DNA of 64,000 nucleotides from an uncultured Clostridia bacterium (GTDB lineage: Bacteria; Bacillota; Clostridia; Monoglobales; Monoglobaceae): contig CAJTWN010000008.1 of the NCBI GenBank assembly GCA_910580105.1, positions 1 through 64,000 of the forward strand. Reading direction: 5' to 3'. The translations under genes and the position numbers were made by a program. The notes beneath the pieces were generated by a model, which made no database searches, was not told the DNA's origin, and saw nothing but the letters and a program-made list of their open reading frames with translations. The first letter of the stretch is position 1. Each line of letters begins with the position of its first letter. Positions 62,916 through 64,000 of the stretch are shown here, in pieces.

Positions 62916-63380
62916 CTAAAAGTCAAAATGTAATTTGACATACGTCGTTTCCTTCTGTTCAAAAACAAATGTTCCCTGTTCATTTTCAACCGTAAGCTGC
63001 CCATTCTGATAATCTTTCAAGACAGCAGTCATCATCTTTGCCCCTTGCACAGCTTTATAAAACCCGATGTCCACCATTTCACCCAAATAACGCCGAAAAT
63101 GTTCTTCCGTCCGCAGTTTTCGCTCAATTCCGGGCGAACATACTTCCAAATAATAATTTTGCTGAATTGGATCTGTCTTATCAATCTCTTCACTGAATGC
63201 CCGGCTGATTACCTCACATTCATCCAAGGAAATTGGCTGTTCTTCTTTGTCCACAAAAATACGAAGAAAATACATCCCGCCTTCTTTTACAAATTCCACA
63301 TCATAGAGATAGCATCCATTTTTTTCCGCAATTGGCTGGGCAATCTGAACCGCTATTTGTTCTATTTTTGAATATCCCAC
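62916..63380 (-). CDS. rimP: Ribosome maturation factor RimP
   Basis: RimP helps 30S subunit maturation. The 154-aa protein has the two-domain RimP layout with YDVEFVKEGGMYFLRIFVDK, SRAFSEEID and LEVCSPGIERKL. The GTG at 63380 is 7 nt after AAGGAGG; the TTG two codons upstream touches the site. It is the first gene of the operon, right behind a leader hairpin. Confidence 0.94.
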   Translation of the reverse strand: MGYSKIEQIAVQIAQPIAEKNGCYLYDVEFVKEGGMYFLRIFVDKEEQPISLDECEVISRAFSEEIDKTDPIQQNYYLEVCSPGIERKLRTEEHFRRYLGEMVDIGFYKAVQGAKMMTAVLKDYQNGQLTVENEQGTFVFEQKETTYVKLHFDF

Positions 63381-63413
63381 AGGCAAACCTCCTTACCGTC
63401 AAAATACAAACAA

Positions 63414-63438
63414 AAGAGTGAGGAACATCCTCACTCTT
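63414..63438 (-). terminator. Hairpin between nrdR and rimP, terminator or leader attenuator
   Basis: A perfect 10-bp stem AAGAGTGAGG/CCTCACTCTT with 5-nt loop and a T-rich minus-strand tail (TTGTTTGTATTTTG) lies downstream of the rimP promoter and immediately before the rimP ribosome site. It ends nrdR transcripts, but it is also transcribed from the rimP promoter, so it could attenuate the whole operon. Confidence 0.75.
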
Positions 63439-63464
63439 CACGTCTGATATTCAAAAGCTTAATT

Positions 63465-63493
63465 AGTATATCACAAATCTCCAAAGCTGTCAA
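63465..63493 (-). promoter_or_regulatory. Promoter of the rimP–nusA–infB operon
   Basis: On the minus strand TTGACA (63493–63488), a 17-bp spacer and TATACT (63470–63465) preceded by TGTGA. It lies between the nrdR stop and the hairpin at 63414–63438. Confidence 0.85.
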
Positions 63494-63514
63494 TACCTTC
63501 ATAAAACTTTCCGC

Positions 63515-63970
63515 TTATTCATTCCGGGTTAATTTCGCTAATTCTTCCTTAAATGTTTCGATGTCTTTGAAATGTTTATAGACAGATGCAAAACGAACAT
63601 AAGAAACTTCATCCAAATCCCGGAGTTTCTCCATTACCATTTCACCGATTTTTTCAGAGGAGACTTCTCTATCCAAAGAATTATGAATTTCACCCTCAAT
63701 TTCATCAATCATCTGATCGATTTCATGTAAAGGTACAGGACGGTTCACACAGGAAGCCAAAATTCCCCGCTGCAGTTTTTCACGGTCAAAACTCTGTCTG
63801 GATTTATCCTTCTTTATTACAATAATCGGAACACTTTCAATTTTCTCATAGGTTGTGAACCGCTTTCCGCATCCCAAACATTCTCTGCGCCGGCGGATTG
63901 CTGTTCCATCCTCTGTGGAACGTGAATCAACGACCTTACTCTCGGTATTTCCGCAGTACATACACCGCAT
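63515..63970 (-). CDS. nrdR: Transcriptional repressor NrdR
   Basis: NrdR represses ribonucleotide reductase genes in response to bound nucleotides. The 151-aa protein has an N-terminal zinc ribbon (MRCMYCGN…RECLGCGKRF, CX2C…CX2C) and an ATP-cone domain (about residues 49–139, VIVIKKDKSRQSFDREKL). GAGGGGTTGAGAAT precedes the ATG. No reductase genes or NrdR boxes were seen in the window. Confidence 0.96.
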   Translation of the reverse strand: MRCMYCGNTESKVVDSRSTEDGTAIRRRRECLGCGKRFTTYEKIESVPIIVIKKDKSRQSFDREKLQRGILASCVNRPVPLHEIDQMIDEIEGEIHNSLDREVSSEKIGEMVMEKLRDLDEVSYVRFASVYKHFKDIETFKEELAKLTRNE

Positions 63971-64000
63971 ATTCTCAACCCCTCATGTACAATTTTCTGT

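Overview
The window looks like a chromosomal segment of an anaerobic, endospore-forming Clostridia (Bacillota). The evidence is the Firmicutes order nrdR–rimP–nusA–ylxR–ylxQ–infB–rbfA–nrnA-like–truB–ribF, the clostridial fusion of IspH to ribosomal protein S1 next to cmk and plsC, the cdaA–cdaR–glmM block, the dipicolinate synthase pair dpaA–dpaB, a BclA-like collagen protein, an archaeal-type ProS, moderate-to-low GC, and frequent GTG/TTG starts behind strong Shine-Dalgarno sites. I cannot name the species.

Layout. 1–3100 is decayed mobile DNA, including a broken tyrosine recombinase beside tRNA-Val. 3.3–22.5 kb is core: aroF and murD converge; then come ispH-rpsA, plsC, cmk, a precorrin-6A-reductase-like gene and a zinc-ribbon gene; then ychF, glmM, an FAD dehydrogenase, cdaR, cdaA and proS; then dpaA-dpaB and an AGCS alanine carrier. 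22.7–31.7 kb is more accessory: a DUF4886 protein, a large secreted modular protein, a beta-glucoside PTS with its 6-phospho-beta-glucosidase, and the collagen-like spore-surface protein. 31.9–40.6 kb holds tRNA-Pro, an mtrB(TRAP)–pyk–thioesterase–pgsA operon, ilvE, malQ and valS. 40.8–43.6 kb is the most interesting accessory stretch: a tyrosine recombinase, an apparent invertible promoter, a 74-aa orphan protein and a PL22-like propeller enzyme. 43.7–49.4 kb has a DUF4080 radical SAM enzyme, a DUF896 protein, galE, pnp and rpsO. 49.7–53.5 kb has small membrane and regulator genes and a YtrA-type GntR–ABC operon. 53.6–64 kb has rpmF, yceD, a DUF1858 protein, a lipoprotein and the long translation operon.

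Main discovery candidate. Two perfect 22-bp inverted repeats (41663–41684 and 41885–41906) flank 200 bp just downstream of a tyrosine recombinase with all catalytic residues. Inside is a full-consensus promoter (TTGACA-17-TATAAT) that now points back at the recombinase. Inversion would aim it at the TTG-started 74-aa ORF at 41989. This has the form of a self-contained phase-variation switch controlling an uncharacterised protein.

Second candidate. A roughly 270–300 nt intergenic element occurs twice (about 6005–6300 and, in opposite orientation, 51317–51610). The copies are diverged but share long conserved blocks and an extra hairpin in one copy, which suggests an unassigned structured RNA or a miniature repeat.

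Starts were moved from the longest frame wherever a ribosome binding site clearly decided the matter. Promoters, terminators and operators are called by eye from -35/-10 spacing and inverted repeats; no searches or folding programs were run.
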